From Desulfosarcina alkanivorans (lineage in GTDB: Bacteria > Desulfobacterota > Desulfobacteria > Desulfobacterales > Desulfosarcinaceae): a stretch of 64,000 nucleotides of DNA. Where the stretch lies: NCBI RefSeq assembly GCF_009688945.1, contig NZ_AP021874.1:6510001-6574000 (forward strand), given 5' to 3'. The position numbers were made by a program, and so were the translations under genes. Positions 43,307-52,384 of this stretch are shown here, piece after piece (the stretch's first letter is position 1; each line of letters begins with the position of its first letter). The notes under the pieces were generated by a model, which worked only from the letters and a program-made list of their open reading frames with translations, ran no database searches and had not been told where the DNA came from.

Positions 43307-43310
43307 AATA

Positions 43311-43757
43311 ATGTTTCGGGGAAGCTCCTTTCATACGATTGACCCAAAAGGGCGGATTATCATTCCGGCACGGTTTCGTGATGTGATCAAGGCCAGCGGT
43401 GCCGACAGCATCATGATCACCCGTATGGACAGATGCCTGTTCGCCTACACCCAGGACGAATGGAGCAAGCTGGAACAGAAAATACTTCATCTTCCCGAAA
43501 AAAGCGAGGCCATGCGCCGCTTTCAGCGCACTTTTATCGGCGGGGCGCACGACTGCAGGTGCGACGCCCAGGGGCGCGTATTGATACCCCCCTTTCTGAA
43601 GCAGTACTCCGGTTTGGGCAAGGAGATCGTCCTGGTGGGCGTGCTGGACCGTTTCGAGATCTGGTCCCGCGAAAACTGGGACAAGGAAAACGGGTTGGCG
43701 GAGAAGGATATGGGCAACGAGCAGGTGAGGCACGAGATCGCCCAGTTGGGGCTTTAG
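43311..43757 (+). CDS. mraZ: Transcriptional regulator MraZ
   Basis: A 148-residue protein that represses and autoregulates the mra/dcw cluster and associates with the nucleoid. It has two copies of the SpoVT/AbrB-like MraZ domain. The first contains FHTIDPKGRIIIPARFRD; the second contains AHDCRCDAQGRVLIPPFL. It begins the cluster as usual. The start ATG has no strong SD and lies directly after the TGG repeats. Length matches the family. Confidence 0.95.
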   Translation: MFRGSSFHTIDPKGRIIIPARFRDVIKASGADSIMITRMDRCLFAYTQDEWSKLEQKILHLPEKSEAMRRFQRTFIGGAHDCRCDAQGRVLIPPFLKQYSGLGKEIVLVGVLDRFEIWSRENWDKENGLAEKDMGNEQVRHEIAQLGL

Positions 43758-43760
43758 TCC

Positions 43761-44699
43761 GTGTCTGCCTATCATGTCACCGCCATGCTCGAAGAAGCGG
43801 TGGATATGCTGGCGTGCCGGCCCGGCAGGACCATCGTGGACGGGACACTGGGCGGTTGCGGGCATGCCCGCCGGATCTGCCGGCAGATCCGGCCCGGGGG
43901 CGTTTTTGTCGGTATCGATCAGGACCGGGATGCGATTGACCGGGCCCGCAGGGTTCTTCCTGCCGGCGATTCCCGGATCCATATCGTTCACGGCAATTTC
44001 GTGGACCTTCCACAGTTTCTTTCTCAACTTGGTATCGGAAGCGTAGACGGCATTCTTATTGACATCGGGCTTTCTCTTCATCAAATCGAGGCCAGTGGCC
44101 GCGGTTTCAGCTTCAGTCGGGATGAACCCCTGGATATGCGTATGGACGTCCGGTCAGGCAGAACCGCGGCCGACCTGCTGGCTACCCTGGATCAGCGGGA
44201 ACTGGCACGGATTTTCAGTCGATACGGCGAAGAGCGGTGGTCGGCGCGGATCGCCCGTCATCTGGTGGATCGCCGCAAGGCCCAGCCGGTGACCCGCAGC
44301 GGCCAGCTCGCCCGCCTGGTGTCGGAAGCGGTGCCCGCCGCCGCGGCGCGAAAGCAGAAGATCCATCCGGCCACCCGGGTGTTCATGGCCCTGCGCATTG
44401 CCGTGAATCGGGAACTGGAAGTACTGGATCGATTTCTGGAAACGGCCGTGGATCAGCTCAATCCGGGCGGACGCCTCTGTGTGCTTTCCTTCCACTCCCT
44501 GGAGGACCGGATCGTCAAGCATCGATTCCGGACCATGGAACGGCCGTGTACCTGTCCGCCATCGTTTCCCCGGTGCGTCTGCGGACAAGAGCCCACCGTG
44601 CGGTTGCTGACGCGCAAGGTGGTGCGGCCCACGGACGCGGAGGTCCGGGACAATCCCATGGCGCGCAGTACACGGCTGCGGGCCGTGGAGAAGTTGTGA
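43761..44699 (+). CDS. rsmH: 16S rRNA (cytosine-1402-N4)-methyltransferase
   Basis: A 312-residue SAM-dependent enzyme that methylates C1402 in the ribosomal decoding site. It has the SAM motif VDGTLGGCGHA (family DGTxGxGGH), GILIDIGLSLHQIE, RGFSFSRDEPLDMRMD and SFHSLEDRIVKHRF. The start codon is GTG 43761, right after the mraZ stop. It ends overlapping the ftsL-like start by one base (TGATG), so translation is coupled. Confidence 0.95.
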   Translation: MSAYHVTAMLEEAVDMLACRPGRTIVDGTLGGCGHARRICRQIRPGGVFVGIDQDRDAIDRARRVLPAGDSRIHIVHGNFVDLPQFLSQLGIGSVDGILIDIGLSLHQIEASGRGFSFSRDEPLDMRMDVRSGRTAADLLATLDQRELARIFSRYGEERWSARIARHLVDRRKAQPVTRSGQLARLVSEAVPAAAARKQKIHPATRVFMALRIAVNRELEVLDRFLETAVDQLNPGGRLCVLSFHSLEDRIVKHRFRTMERPCTCPPSFPRCVCGQEPTVRLLTRKVVRPTDAEVRDNPMARSTRLRAVEKL

Positions 44700-45058
44700 T
44701 GGCTGCCGCGGGCCAGATTAACCGTCGCCGGCCGGAAAAAAAGGGGCCGGCCGGGAGGGATGCCCCCCGGAACCGCAGGCGGCGGCCGCCGGGAAAAGTC
44801 ATGACCGGACTCTGGATTGCCCTGATGGCCCTGTTTTTCGTGGAAGCCCTGTTTTACGCCTGGTGCCGGGTTCAGTGCGTCAATGCCGGGTACGGCATCG
44901 ACCGGGAGACCCGCCGGCACCAGGCACTGCTCAAAGAGCGCAATACCATGAGAATTGAACTGGCCCGGCTCAAGTCGCCGGAACGGATCGAAACCATTGC
45001 ACGGACACGGCTGGGACTGGTCATGCCGGATGCACAACGGACGGTGACATTGCCATGA
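44699..45058 (+). CDS. ftsL: Cell-division protein FtsL-like, short bitopic protein
   Basis: A 119-residue protein with a basic cytoplasmic N-terminus (many Arg/Lys/Pro), one membrane helix (GLWIALMALFFVEALFYAW) and a short periplasmic part with a coiled-coil-like helix (ETRRHQALLKERNTMRIELAR) ending in RTRLGLVMPD. This is the FtsL pattern. FtsL proteins are poorly conserved, so assignment rests on topology and position between rsmH and ftsI. ATG 44699 overlaps the rsmH stop. The end overlaps ftsI by ATGA. It would join FtsB-FtsQ in the divisome. Confidence 0.8.
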   Translation: MAAAGQINRRRPEKKGPAGRDAPRNRRRRPPGKVMTGLWIALMALFFVEALFYAWCRVQCVNAGYGIDRETRRHQALLKERNTMRIELARLKSPERIETIARTRLGLVMPDAQRTVTLP

Positions 45059-46791
45059 CAAATCCTGCAACCACAAGGACCCGCCTGCGGGCCGGAATCG
45101 TCGCGGCCCTGTTTCTGGCTGCGCTTGTCGCCATCAGCGTCCAGGCCGTCCGGCTGCATGTGTTCAAGGGCGCCTGGCTTTCCGAACGGGCGGCCCGGCA
45201 ATACGAACGGGCCATGGTGGTGCAGGGCAAGCGGGGCGCCATCACCGATCGCAACGGCAGTCCGCTGGCCGTGAGCATCGACAGCCCCTCCATTGCCGCC
45301 TATCCCCGACAGGTGGCGGATCGCAGGGCAGCGGCAAAGCAGCTGGCCCGGGCGCTGGGTCGGCCGCAGCGAAGCGTCTTCAAAAATCTGGACCCCAAGC
45401 GCACCTTCGTGTGGCTCAAGCGCCAGGCAACGCCCCGGCAGGCGGAAGCGGTAAGGCGGCTGGGCCTCAAGGGCGTCGACTTCATCACCGAGCACAGCCG
45501 CTACTATCCCAGCAAGACCCTGGCGGCGCAGCTGGTGGGGTTTTCCGGCATCGACGGCCAGGGGCTGGAAGGCATGGAGTTTTACTTCAATGCCAGCCTG
45601 AAGGGAGGGGAGAAGGAGATTACGATCCTCAAGGATGCTCTCGGCCGCCGGTTCGAGGGAGCCGGGATGCCGGCCAACCTGTCCGGGGGCAACAACGTGG
45701 TGCTGACCATCGATCGCACCATTCAACACATTGCCCAGAAGGCCCTGGAGTCGTCGGTCACCGAATACGCGGCACAATCGGGTATGGCCATCGTGATGGC
45801 CCCGTCCACGGGCGAGGTCCTGGCCCTGGCGCACTACCCTTTTTTCAATCCCAACCGCTACCGGGATTTCAGCCGGGAAGCCTGGCGGAACCGGGCCATT
45901 ACCGACCCCTTCGAGCCCGGCTCGACAATGAAGATGTTCAGTGTGGCGGCGGCCATCGACAGCGGGGTCTGTTCGCCATCCACCATTTTCTTCTGTGAAA
46001 ACGGAGAGTATCGCATCGGCAGGAACATCATTCACGATACCAAGTCCCACGGGTGGCTTTCCCTGCAGCAGATTGTCAAGTTTTCGAGCAACATCGGTTC
46101 GGTAAAAATGGCCGAAAAACTGGGGCCCAGGCAGCTTCATGATTACCTGAACGCCTTTGGCTTCGGTGCGCGTTCGGGAATTGCCTGCCCCGGTGAAACC
46201 GCCGGCAGCCTGAGCAATTTCAAGGTCTGGTCGGCCATCGATGCCGGGGCCATTTCATTCGGGCAGGGCATCTCGGTCTCGGCCATCCAGCTGATCACCG
46301 CCGCATCGGCCATCGCCAACGACGGGATGCTGATGAAGCCGTTGCTGGTCAGGGCCATTACGGACCGAAAGGGACGGACCGTACAACGGTTTTCCCCGGA
46401 GCCGGTTCGGCGTGTCATTGCCTCCCATACCGCGGCCACCGTGCGACGGATACTGAAAACCGTGATCACCGAGGGCGGAACGGGTGTCAACGCCGCCCTG
46501 GAAGGCTACTCCGTGTGCGGCAAGACCGGCACCGCCCAGAAGATTGATGAAAGCGGCACCTACGCCAAAGGCCGCTATCTGTCTTCTTTTTTGGGGTTTG
46601 CGCCGGCGGATCATCCGGAGGTGGCTATCCTGGTGATCGTGGATGAACCCACCATTCAATCCTATGGCGGTATTGTGGCGGCGCCGGCATTCCGCCAGAT
46701 TGCACTGGAAACATTGACTTATCTCAATATCCCGCCGGGACCCGATGCGGATCGGCTGCGGGTGTCCCGGGGAAACAGGGCTAACGGATGA
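45055..46791 (+). CDS. ftsI: Septal peptidoglycan transpeptidase (PBP3/FtsI)
   Basis: A 578-residue penicillin-binding protein that cross-links septal peptidoglycan. A membrane anchor near residues 13-30 precedes the N-terminal pedestal domain (RNGSPLAVS) and the transpeptidase domain. Active-site motifs are SxxK with Ser290 and Lys293 (GSTMK), SSN at 344-346 and KTG at 490-492. There is no C-terminal PASTA domain. It overlaps the upstream ftsL-like gene by four bases and murE by four bases. Confidence 0.95.
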   Translation: MTNPATTRTRLRAGIVAALFLAALVAISVQAVRLHVFKGAWLSERAARQYERAMVVQGKRGAITDRNGSPLAVSIDSPSIAAYPRQVADRRAAAKQLARALGRPQRSVFKNLDPKRTFVWLKRQATPRQAEAVRRLGLKGVDFITEHSRYYPSKTLAAQLVGFSGIDGQGLEGMEFYFNASLKGGEKEITILKDALGRRFEGAGMPANLSGGNNVVLTIDRTIQHIAQKALESSVTEYAAQSGMAIVMAPSTGEVLALAHYPFFNPNRYRDFSREAWRNRAITDPFEPGSTMKMFSVAAAIDSGVCSPSTIFFCENGEYRIGRNIIHDTKSHGWLSLQQIVKFSSNIGSVKMAEKLGPRQLHDYLNAFGFGARSGIACPGETAGSLSNFKVWSAIDAGAISFGQGISVSAIQLITAASAIANDGMLMKPLLVRAITDRKGRTVQRFSPEPVRRVIASHTAATVRRILKTVITEGGTGVNAALEGYSVCGKTGTAQKIDESGTYAKGRYLSSFLGFAPADHPEVAILVIVDEPTIQSYGGIVAAPAFRQIALETLTYLNIPPGPDADRLRVSRGNRANG

Positions 46792-48323
46792 AGCTTTCAT
46801 TGCTTACGGATCAACTGCACGTCGAAGCGACAACCGGTGCCGATCCGTCTTTGGATCCCGACGTCACCGCCATCTGCTACGATTCGCGCAAAGTGGCCCC
46901 GGGGGCCGTGTTCGTGGCCATCGAGGGGTTTGCTGCGGACGGCCATCGCTTCATCCCGGACGCCGTCCATCGGGGCGCGGTCGCCGTGGTCTGCCGCAAA
47001 CCGGTGGCGGCCGATGTGGTGGTGATTCGCGTGACGGACCCCCGGGCGGCGCTGGCGCAGCTGTCCTGCCGGTTTTACGGACAGCCCGCAGACCGGATGA
47101 CCCTGGTGGGGGTGACCGGCACCAGCGGCAAGACCACCGTCACCTATTTACTGGAGAAAATCCTGGAGAAAGCCGGTCATCGGCCGGGTGTGGTCGGGAC
47201 GATCAACTACCGCTATGCCGGCCAGGCGTTTGCGAATCCGGTGACCACACCCGAATCGCTTGAGCTTCAGGACATGTTCCGGCAAATGGCGGACAGCGGA
47301 ACCACCCATGTGGTCATGGAGGTCTCTTCCCATTCACTGGACCTGCACCGTGTCGACGGCTGTGATTTCGATGCGGCCGTATTCACCAACTTGAGCCATG
47401 ACCACCTGGACCACCACGGCACCATGGACCGCTATTGGCACAGCAAGAAACGGTTGTTCCTCGACCATCTGAAACCGGTGGACCGCACCCATCCGGTTCG
47501 TGCCGTGGTCAACACCGACGATCCCAGGGGAAGAGAGCTGGCCGCAGCTTTAGGGGCCAAGGTATTGCGGACGGCTGCATACGGAGACGGAGACCTCGTT
47601 CCCCAGGGCGTGGTTCGTGATCTGGCGGGCATTCGCGGCAGCATCGCCACGACGCACGGTGAGATTCCCTTCGATTCACCCCTGGTGGGGGATTTCAATC
47701 TGGAGAATATTCTCAGTGCCGCGGGTGCGGCCCTGGCCTTAGGTATTCCTCCCGCAGCCATTGCTGCGGGAATCGATGCCACCGTATGTGTGCCCGGACG
47801 GTTGGAGCGGATCGTGGAGGGCGGCGATCGTTTCATTTTTGTGGACTATTCCCACAAACCGGATGCTCTTGAAAACGCCATTTCGGCCCTGCGGGCGCTC
47901 ACAACGGGGCGCCTGATCACCGTTTTCGGATGCGGCGGGGATCGGGATCGCTCAAAACGGCCGGTCATGGGAGAGATTGCCGCCCGGCTCAGCGATGTGA
48001 CCGTGGTGACCTCGGACAACCCCCGGTCGGAGGATCCGCTGACGATTATCGCCCAGGTGGAGGCGGGCGTGCGGAAGGTCTGCACCCGGCGACTGTCGGC
48101 CGATGCAATGTCGGGCGGGTGGCAGAACAAAGGCTATCTGGTGGAACCGGACCGGGGAGCGGCGATTTCCTCGGCCATCACTGCGGCCCAAGCCGGCGAT
48201 GCCGTGCTGATAGCCGGCAAAGGACACGAAACCTATCAGATCCTGGCCGGCGAAACCATCCATTTCGACGACCGGGAAGTGGCCCGCCAGGTGCTGGCGG
48301 CCATTGGCCCGTCAGGAGCATGA
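46788..48323 (+). CDS. murE: UDP-MurNAc-tripeptide synthetase, meso-diaminopimelate type
   Basis: A 511-residue ATP-dependent Mur ligase that adds meso-diaminopimelate to UDP-MurNAc-L-Ala-D-Glu. Motifs: nucleotide loop GTSGKTTVTYLL, SSHSLDLHRVDG, FTNLSHDHLDHHGTM and the substrate motif DNPRSEDP, which selects meso-diaminopimelate over lysine. The final domain has AGKGHETYQ. The start overlaps the ftsI stop by four bases, and the stop lies just before murF. Confidence 0.96.
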   Translation: MKLSLLTDQLHVEATTGADPSLDPDVTAICYDSRKVAPGAVFVAIEGFAADGHRFIPDAVHRGAVAVVCRKPVAADVVVIRVTDPRAALAQLSCRFYGQPADRMTLVGVTGTSGKTTVTYLLEKILEKAGHRPGVVGTINYRYAGQAFANPVTTPESLELQDMFRQMADSGTTHVVMEVSSHSLDLHRVDGCDFDAAVFTNLSHDHLDHHGTMDRYWHSKKRLFLDHLKPVDRTHPVRAVVNTDDPRGRELAAALGAKVLRTAAYGDGDLVPQGVVRDLAGIRGSIATTHGEIPFDSPLVGDFNLENILSAAGAALALGIPPAAIAAGIDATVCVPGRLERIVEGGDRFIFVDYSHKPDALENAISALRALTTGRLITVFGCGGDRDRSKRPVMGEIAARLSDVTVVTSDNPRSEDPLTIIAQVEAGVRKVCTRRLSADAMSGGWQNKGYLVEPDRGAAISSAITAAQAGDAVLIAGKGHETYQILAGETIHFDDREVARQVLAAIGPSGA

Positions 48324-48324
48324 G

Positions 48325-49773
48325 ATGGTGACTCCCTACCGATGGACCCTCGATCAGATTCTGGCCGCAACCGGCGGCTCCCTGGTATCAGGGACGGTGG
48401 ACGCGGATTTTGCCGGCATCGGTATCGATTCCCGAACGGTTGCACCGGATGACCTGTTTGTGGCCATCCGCGGAGAATCCCACGACGGCCACCGTTTTGT
48501 GGCCGAAGTGCTCGACCGTGGCATCCGGGGAATCGTGGTGGCCGGGGGACAGACGTCCCAACTGCCCATGGATCGTATCACCGGCGGCCCGGTGGCGTGT
48601 GTGGCGGTGGCCGACACCGTAACCGCCTTAGGGGCGATGGCGCGCTACAACCGCAACCGGGGCGACCTCAAGGTACTGGCAATTACCGGATCCAACGGCA
48701 AAACCTCCACCCGCATGCTGGTGGACCGGGTGCTGGCCGGGACGCTGGAGACATTGAGCACGCGCGGCAATCTGAACAACCACATCGGCCTTCCCCTGAC
48801 GCTGTTCCGGCTGGCACCGGCACACCGGGCTGCCGTGCTCGAACTGGGGATGAACCATGCCGGTGAAATTACCGACCTGGGCCGCATCTGCGAGCCGGAT
48901 GTGGGCGTGATCACCAACGTGGGCCCGGCCCACCTGGAAGGGTTGGGGTCGATCGACAACGTGGCCCGGGCCAAGGGGGAACTGCTGCACACCCTTCGCC
49001 CCGGCGGACTGGCCATTCTGAACCGAGACGATCCGCGGGTCGCCGCCCTGGCCGGCATCGTGGACCGTGAGGTCATCTATTTCGGCAGCGACCGCCAGGC
49101 AGATGTCCGGGGCGACGATATTCGTCTGACCGAAGCGGGAATGCGGTTTACCCTCTCCACCCCGGCGGGCAGCACCCGGGTGGCCCTCTCCACCCCGGCG
49201 CGGGTGATGGTCTCCAATGCGCTGGCCGCGGCAGCCGCCGGCCAGGCCATGGGCGTGCCCCTGGAGCGGATCAAGGCGGGCCTGGAAGCCTTTTCCCCCC
49301 AGGCCGGACGCATGGGCATTCGCCTGGCGGGCCGGGACATCCGGCTGCTGGATGATACCTATAACGCCAACCCCGGCTCCATGGCGGCGGCCATCGAGAC
49401 CCTGGCCCGCATGCGCGGCACCCGGCGCACCCTCGCCGTTCTCGGGGACATGCTGGAACTGGGAGACCAATCGGCGGTCCTGCACCGTGAAATCGGCCGC
49501 AAGGTGGCCGATGCCCGAATCGACCGGCTGTATGCCGCCGGCCGTTTCGCCACCGACGTGGCCGACGGAGCCGGGGAACGGCAGATGGGAGCGGATCGGC
49601 TCTTTACGGGAAACCGGGACGCCATCATCGATCGGCTGAAAACAGAGCTGCGGCCCGGCGACCTGGTCCTGGTGAAAGGGTCCCGCGGCATGGCCATGGA
49701 GACGGTTGTGGATGCGATTATGGGTTGGGCAGATGGGGAAGAAAAAGAAGCCGGAAGCCAGGAGTCAGAATGA
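48325..49773 (+). CDS. murF: UDP-MurNAc-pentapeptide synthetase
   Basis: A 482-residue Mur ligase that adds D-Ala-D-Ala to the tripeptide precursor. Motifs: ATP-loop TGSNGKTSTR, ELGMNHAGEI, DDTYNANPGSM and GDMLELGD. ATG 48325 is two bases after the murE stop, with AGGAG ahead. A longer frame from 48304 would overlap murE. A 143-base gap with a small GC hairpin separates it from mraY. Confidence 0.95.
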   Translation: MVTPYRWTLDQILAATGGSLVSGTVDADFAGIGIDSRTVAPDDLFVAIRGESHDGHRFVAEVLDRGIRGIVVAGGQTSQLPMDRITGGPVACVAVADTVTALGAMARYNRNRGDLKVLAITGSNGKTSTRMLVDRVLAGTLETLSTRGNLNNHIGLPLTLFRLAPAHRAAVLELGMNHAGEITDLGRICEPDVGVITNVGPAHLEGLGSIDNVARAKGELLHTLRPGGLAILNRDDPRVAALAGIVDREVIYFGSDRQADVRGDDIRLTEAGMRFTLSTPAGSTRVALSTPARVMVSNALAAAAAGQAMGVPLERIKAGLEAFSPQAGRMGIRLAGRDIRLLDDTYNANPGSMAAAIETLARMRGTRRTLAVLGDMLELGDQSAVLHREIGRKVADARIDRLYAAGRFATDVADGAGERQMGADRLFTGNRDAIIDRLKTELRPGDLVLVKGSRGMAMETVVDAIMGWADGEEKEAGSQESE

Positions 49774-49916
49774 ATCGGATGTCGCTGCGATCCTCTGATT
49801 TTAAAGAGAACGGTACGCCGAAGGCGTCTCCTTTTGCTGGATCCTGACGTCCTGATACTTTTTTCAACTTTGCCGGAAAGCGAACCTAAACCAAAAGAGA
49901 AGCAGACAATCACCAG

Positions 49917-50996
49917 ATGATCTACCACTTCCTATATCCGCTGCATACGACTTTCGCAGCCTTTAACGTGTTCCGGTACATCACCTTCCGGACCATTTAC
50001 GCCAGCCTTACGGCCTTTCTGATCTGCTTTCTGCTGGGGCCCTGGGTGATCCGGCGGCTCTCCATGATGCAGGTGGGCCAGTACATCCGGGAAGACGGGC
50101 CCAAGGACCATTTCAAAAAGGCGGGCACCCCCACCATGGGGGGCGTACTGATCATCTTCGCGGTGGCCGGGTCCACCCTGTTGTGGACCGATCTGACCAA
50201 CCGTTTTGTCTGGATCGCCCTGCTGGCCACCCTGGGGTTCGGTGCCATCGGTTTTGCCGACGATTACCTGATGCAGGTCAAAAAACGCAGCCTGGGGCTC
50301 ACCGCCAGACAGAAATTGCTCCTTCAGGTACTCCTGGCGCTGCTGGTCGGATGGCTGGCCACCCTGGTGCCCGAGTTCTCGACCCGGCTCAGCATCCCTT
50401 TTTTCAAACGGATAACGCCGGATCCGGGTTGGGGGTACATTTTTTTCGCCGCCCTGGTCATCGTCGGGGCCTCCAATGCCGTGAACCTGACCGACGGCCT
50501 GGACGGGCTGGCGATCGGTCCGGTTATCATTGCCGCCGTGACCTACATGATTTTCGCCTATGTGGCCGGTCACGCGCGAATTGCCGACTACCTGCAGATC
50601 GCCCCGGTTGCCGGGTGCGGGGAGATCACCGTCTACTGCGGCGCCCTGGCCGGTGCCGGGCTGGGCTTTTTATGGTTCAACGCCTACCCGGCCCAGGTGT
50701 TCATGGGGGATGTGGGATCCCTGTCCATGGGCGCGTCCCTGGGCACCGTCGCCGTGATTACCAAACAGGAGATCCTGCTGGCACTGGTGGGCGGCCTTTT
50801 CGTCATCGAGGCGCTGTCCGTTATCTTTCAGGTGGGGTTTTTCAAGATGACCAAGGGGCGCCGCATTTTTCGCATGGCCCCCATTCACCACCATTTTGAA
50901 CTGAAAGGATGGCCGGAGCCCAAGGTGATCGTAAGGTTCTGGATCATTGCCATCGCCCTGGCCCTGATTTCCATGAGTACCCTGAAACTGCGCTAA
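49917..50996 (+). CDS. mraY: Phospho-MurNAc-pentapeptide transferase
   Basis: A 359-residue integral membrane enzyme that transfers phospho-MurNAc-pentapeptide to undecaprenyl phosphate, forming lipid I. It has about ten membrane helices. Conserved cytoplasmic motifs are GTPTMGG, FADDYLMQVKK (magnesium-binding Asp pair), NLTDGLDGLAIG and MAPIHHHFELKG. Length is typical. It lies between murF and murD. The start ATG has no striking SD. Confidence 0.97.
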   Translation: MIYHFLYPLHTTFAAFNVFRYITFRTIYASLTAFLICFLLGPWVIRRLSMMQVGQYIREDGPKDHFKKAGTPTMGGVLIIFAVAGSTLLWTDLTNRFVWIALLATLGFGAIGFADDYLMQVKKRSLGLTARQKLLLQVLLALLVGWLATLVPEFSTRLSIPFFKRITPDPGWGYIFFAALVIVGASNAVNLTDGLDGLAIGPVIIAAVTYMIFAYVAGHARIADYLQIAPVAGCGEITVYCGALAGAGLGFLWFNAYPAQVFMGDVGSLSMGASLGTVAVITKQEILLALVGGLFVIEALSVIFQVGFFKMTKGRRIFRMAPIHHHFELKGWPEPKVIVRFWIIAIALALISMSTLKLR

Positions 50997-51022
50997 CGCT
51001 GGTGCTGAAACGGGACGGTTGC

Positions 51023-52384
51023 ATGCTGATTGAAAACAAACAGGTTGTGGTGGTGGGAATGGGCCGGTCCGGGGTGGCTGCGGCGCGGTTTCTGGTCCGC
51101 CGGGGAGCCCGGGTGACAGTGACGGATCGCGCGCCCGCCGATTCCCTGAAAGCCGCCATCGACGCCCTGGGCGGATTGGACATCCGGTTTAAGCTGGGCG
51201 GCCATGATGCCGGGGATTTCGAAAGGGCCGATCTGGTGGTGCTCAGTCCCGGCGTGCCCCATACCCTGCCGATGCTGGAACCGGCCTGGGTGAAGGGTAC
51301 CCCGGTGATCGGAGAACTGGAACTGGCCGCCGGCTTCATCGCCGAACCGATCCTGGCGGTGACCGGTACCAATGGAAAAACCACGACAACGGAGCTGGTG
51401 GGACATATGCTTGGCAACAGCGGAAAGCGGGTCTTTGTCGGCGGTAACATCGGCACTCCGCTGATTGCCTATGCCGACGGTGCCTATCCGCGGGCCGATG
51501 TCGTCGTGGTCGAGACTTCCAGTTTCCAGTTGGATACCACCATCGATTTCAGGCCGGATACCGCCGTGATGCTCAACATCACCGATGACCACCTGGACCG
51601 CTATTCGACGTTTTCGGCATACGCGGAATCCAAGTGGCGGATATTCAACAACCAGCGGCCCGCAGATTCGGCGGTGCTCAACGCCATGGATGCCACGGTG
51701 GCGGCGATGATCAAAAAACATCCGCCCGTGGCCCGCCGGCAGCTTTTTTCGGATCAGGCGGTGGTCAACGGGGCACAGATATTCAAGGACAGGATCCTGG
51801 TTTTCGATGGCGGCCGTCAAAGCGGTTGCTTTTCATTGGACAAAACCGGGCTGCTCGGCCCCCATAATCGCGAAAACATGGCGGCCGCCTGCCTGGCATG
51901 CCTTGGACAGGGGGCCACGGTCGCGGGTATTCAGCAGGCCATCGACGAATTTCAGGGACTCGCCCATCGTCTGGAAACGGTGGGCCGGGTCGGTGGCGTG
52001 CGCTTTGTCAATGACTCCAAGGCCACCAATGTGGATGCCGTGAAACGGGCGCTGTCCTGTTTCGACACGCCGGTGGTGCTGATCATGGGCGGCCAGAACA
52101 AAAAGGGCGACTTCACCGGGCTCAAATCGCCGGTGCGCCGGCATGTCAAAACCCTGGTGGCCATGGGCGAGGCCAGGGACGAGATCGTTACCGCCCTGGC
52201 CGGGGATCCGGAAAAAGGAATCATCGAAGCCACCTCCATGGAAGAGGCGGTCGAAAAGGCTTTCGATGCGGCCGTGGCCGGGGACACCGTCCTCCTCTCC
52301 CCGGCCTGTGCCAGTTTCGATATGTTCGACAATTACGGCCAGCGGGGCGATCGGTTCCGGGAAATCGTGGAAAGGCTGGGATGA
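51023..52384 (+). CDS. murD: UDP-MurNAc-L-Ala:D-glutamate ligase
   Basis: A 453-residue Mur ligase that adds D-Glu. N-terminal Rossmann motif VGMGRSGVAAA; ATP loop VTGTNGKTTTTEL; VVETSSFQLD; ITDDHLDRY; FVNDSKATN; and a C-terminal LLSPACASFDMFDNY. ATG 51023 is chosen because the domain starts there (LIENKQVVVVG). A longer frame would overlap mraY by 88 bases. The stop overlaps the ftsW start by four bases. Confidence 0.95.
   Translation: MLIENKQVVVVGMGRSGVAAARFLVRRGARVTVTDRAPADSLKAAIDALGGLDIRFKLGGHDAGDFERADLVVLSPGVPHTLPMLEPAWVKGTPVIGELELAAGFIAEPILAVTGTNGKTTTTELVGHMLGNSGKRVFVGGNIGTPLIAYADGAYPRADVVVVETSSFQLDTTIDFRPDTAVMLNITDDHLDRYSTFSAYAESKWRIFNNQRPADSAVLNAMDATVAAMIKKHPPVARRQLFSDQAVVNGAQIFKDRILVFDGGRQSGCFSLDKTGLLGPHNRENMAAACLACLGQGATVAGIQQAIDEFQGLAHRLETVGRVGGVRFVNDSKATNVDAVKRALSCFDTPVVLIMGGQNKKGDFTGLKSPVRRHVKTLVAMGEARDEIVTALAGDPEKGIIEATSMEEAVEKAFDAAVAGDTVLLSPACASFDMFDNYGQRGDRFREIVERLG

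Larger units (their letters stand above)
42985..43310. promoter_or_regulatory. Upstream regulatory region of the mra/dcw cluster
   Basis: This AT-rich 326-base gap contains a perfect -35 box and two clusters of TGG-type repeats with a 10-base period, described separately. It also serves the divergent hydrolase gene. No small gene is supported. Confidence 0.5.

Noticed and set aside
44872..46140. Minus-strand open frame of 422 codons over ftsI
   Set aside because: It is antisense to ftsI and has no protein features.
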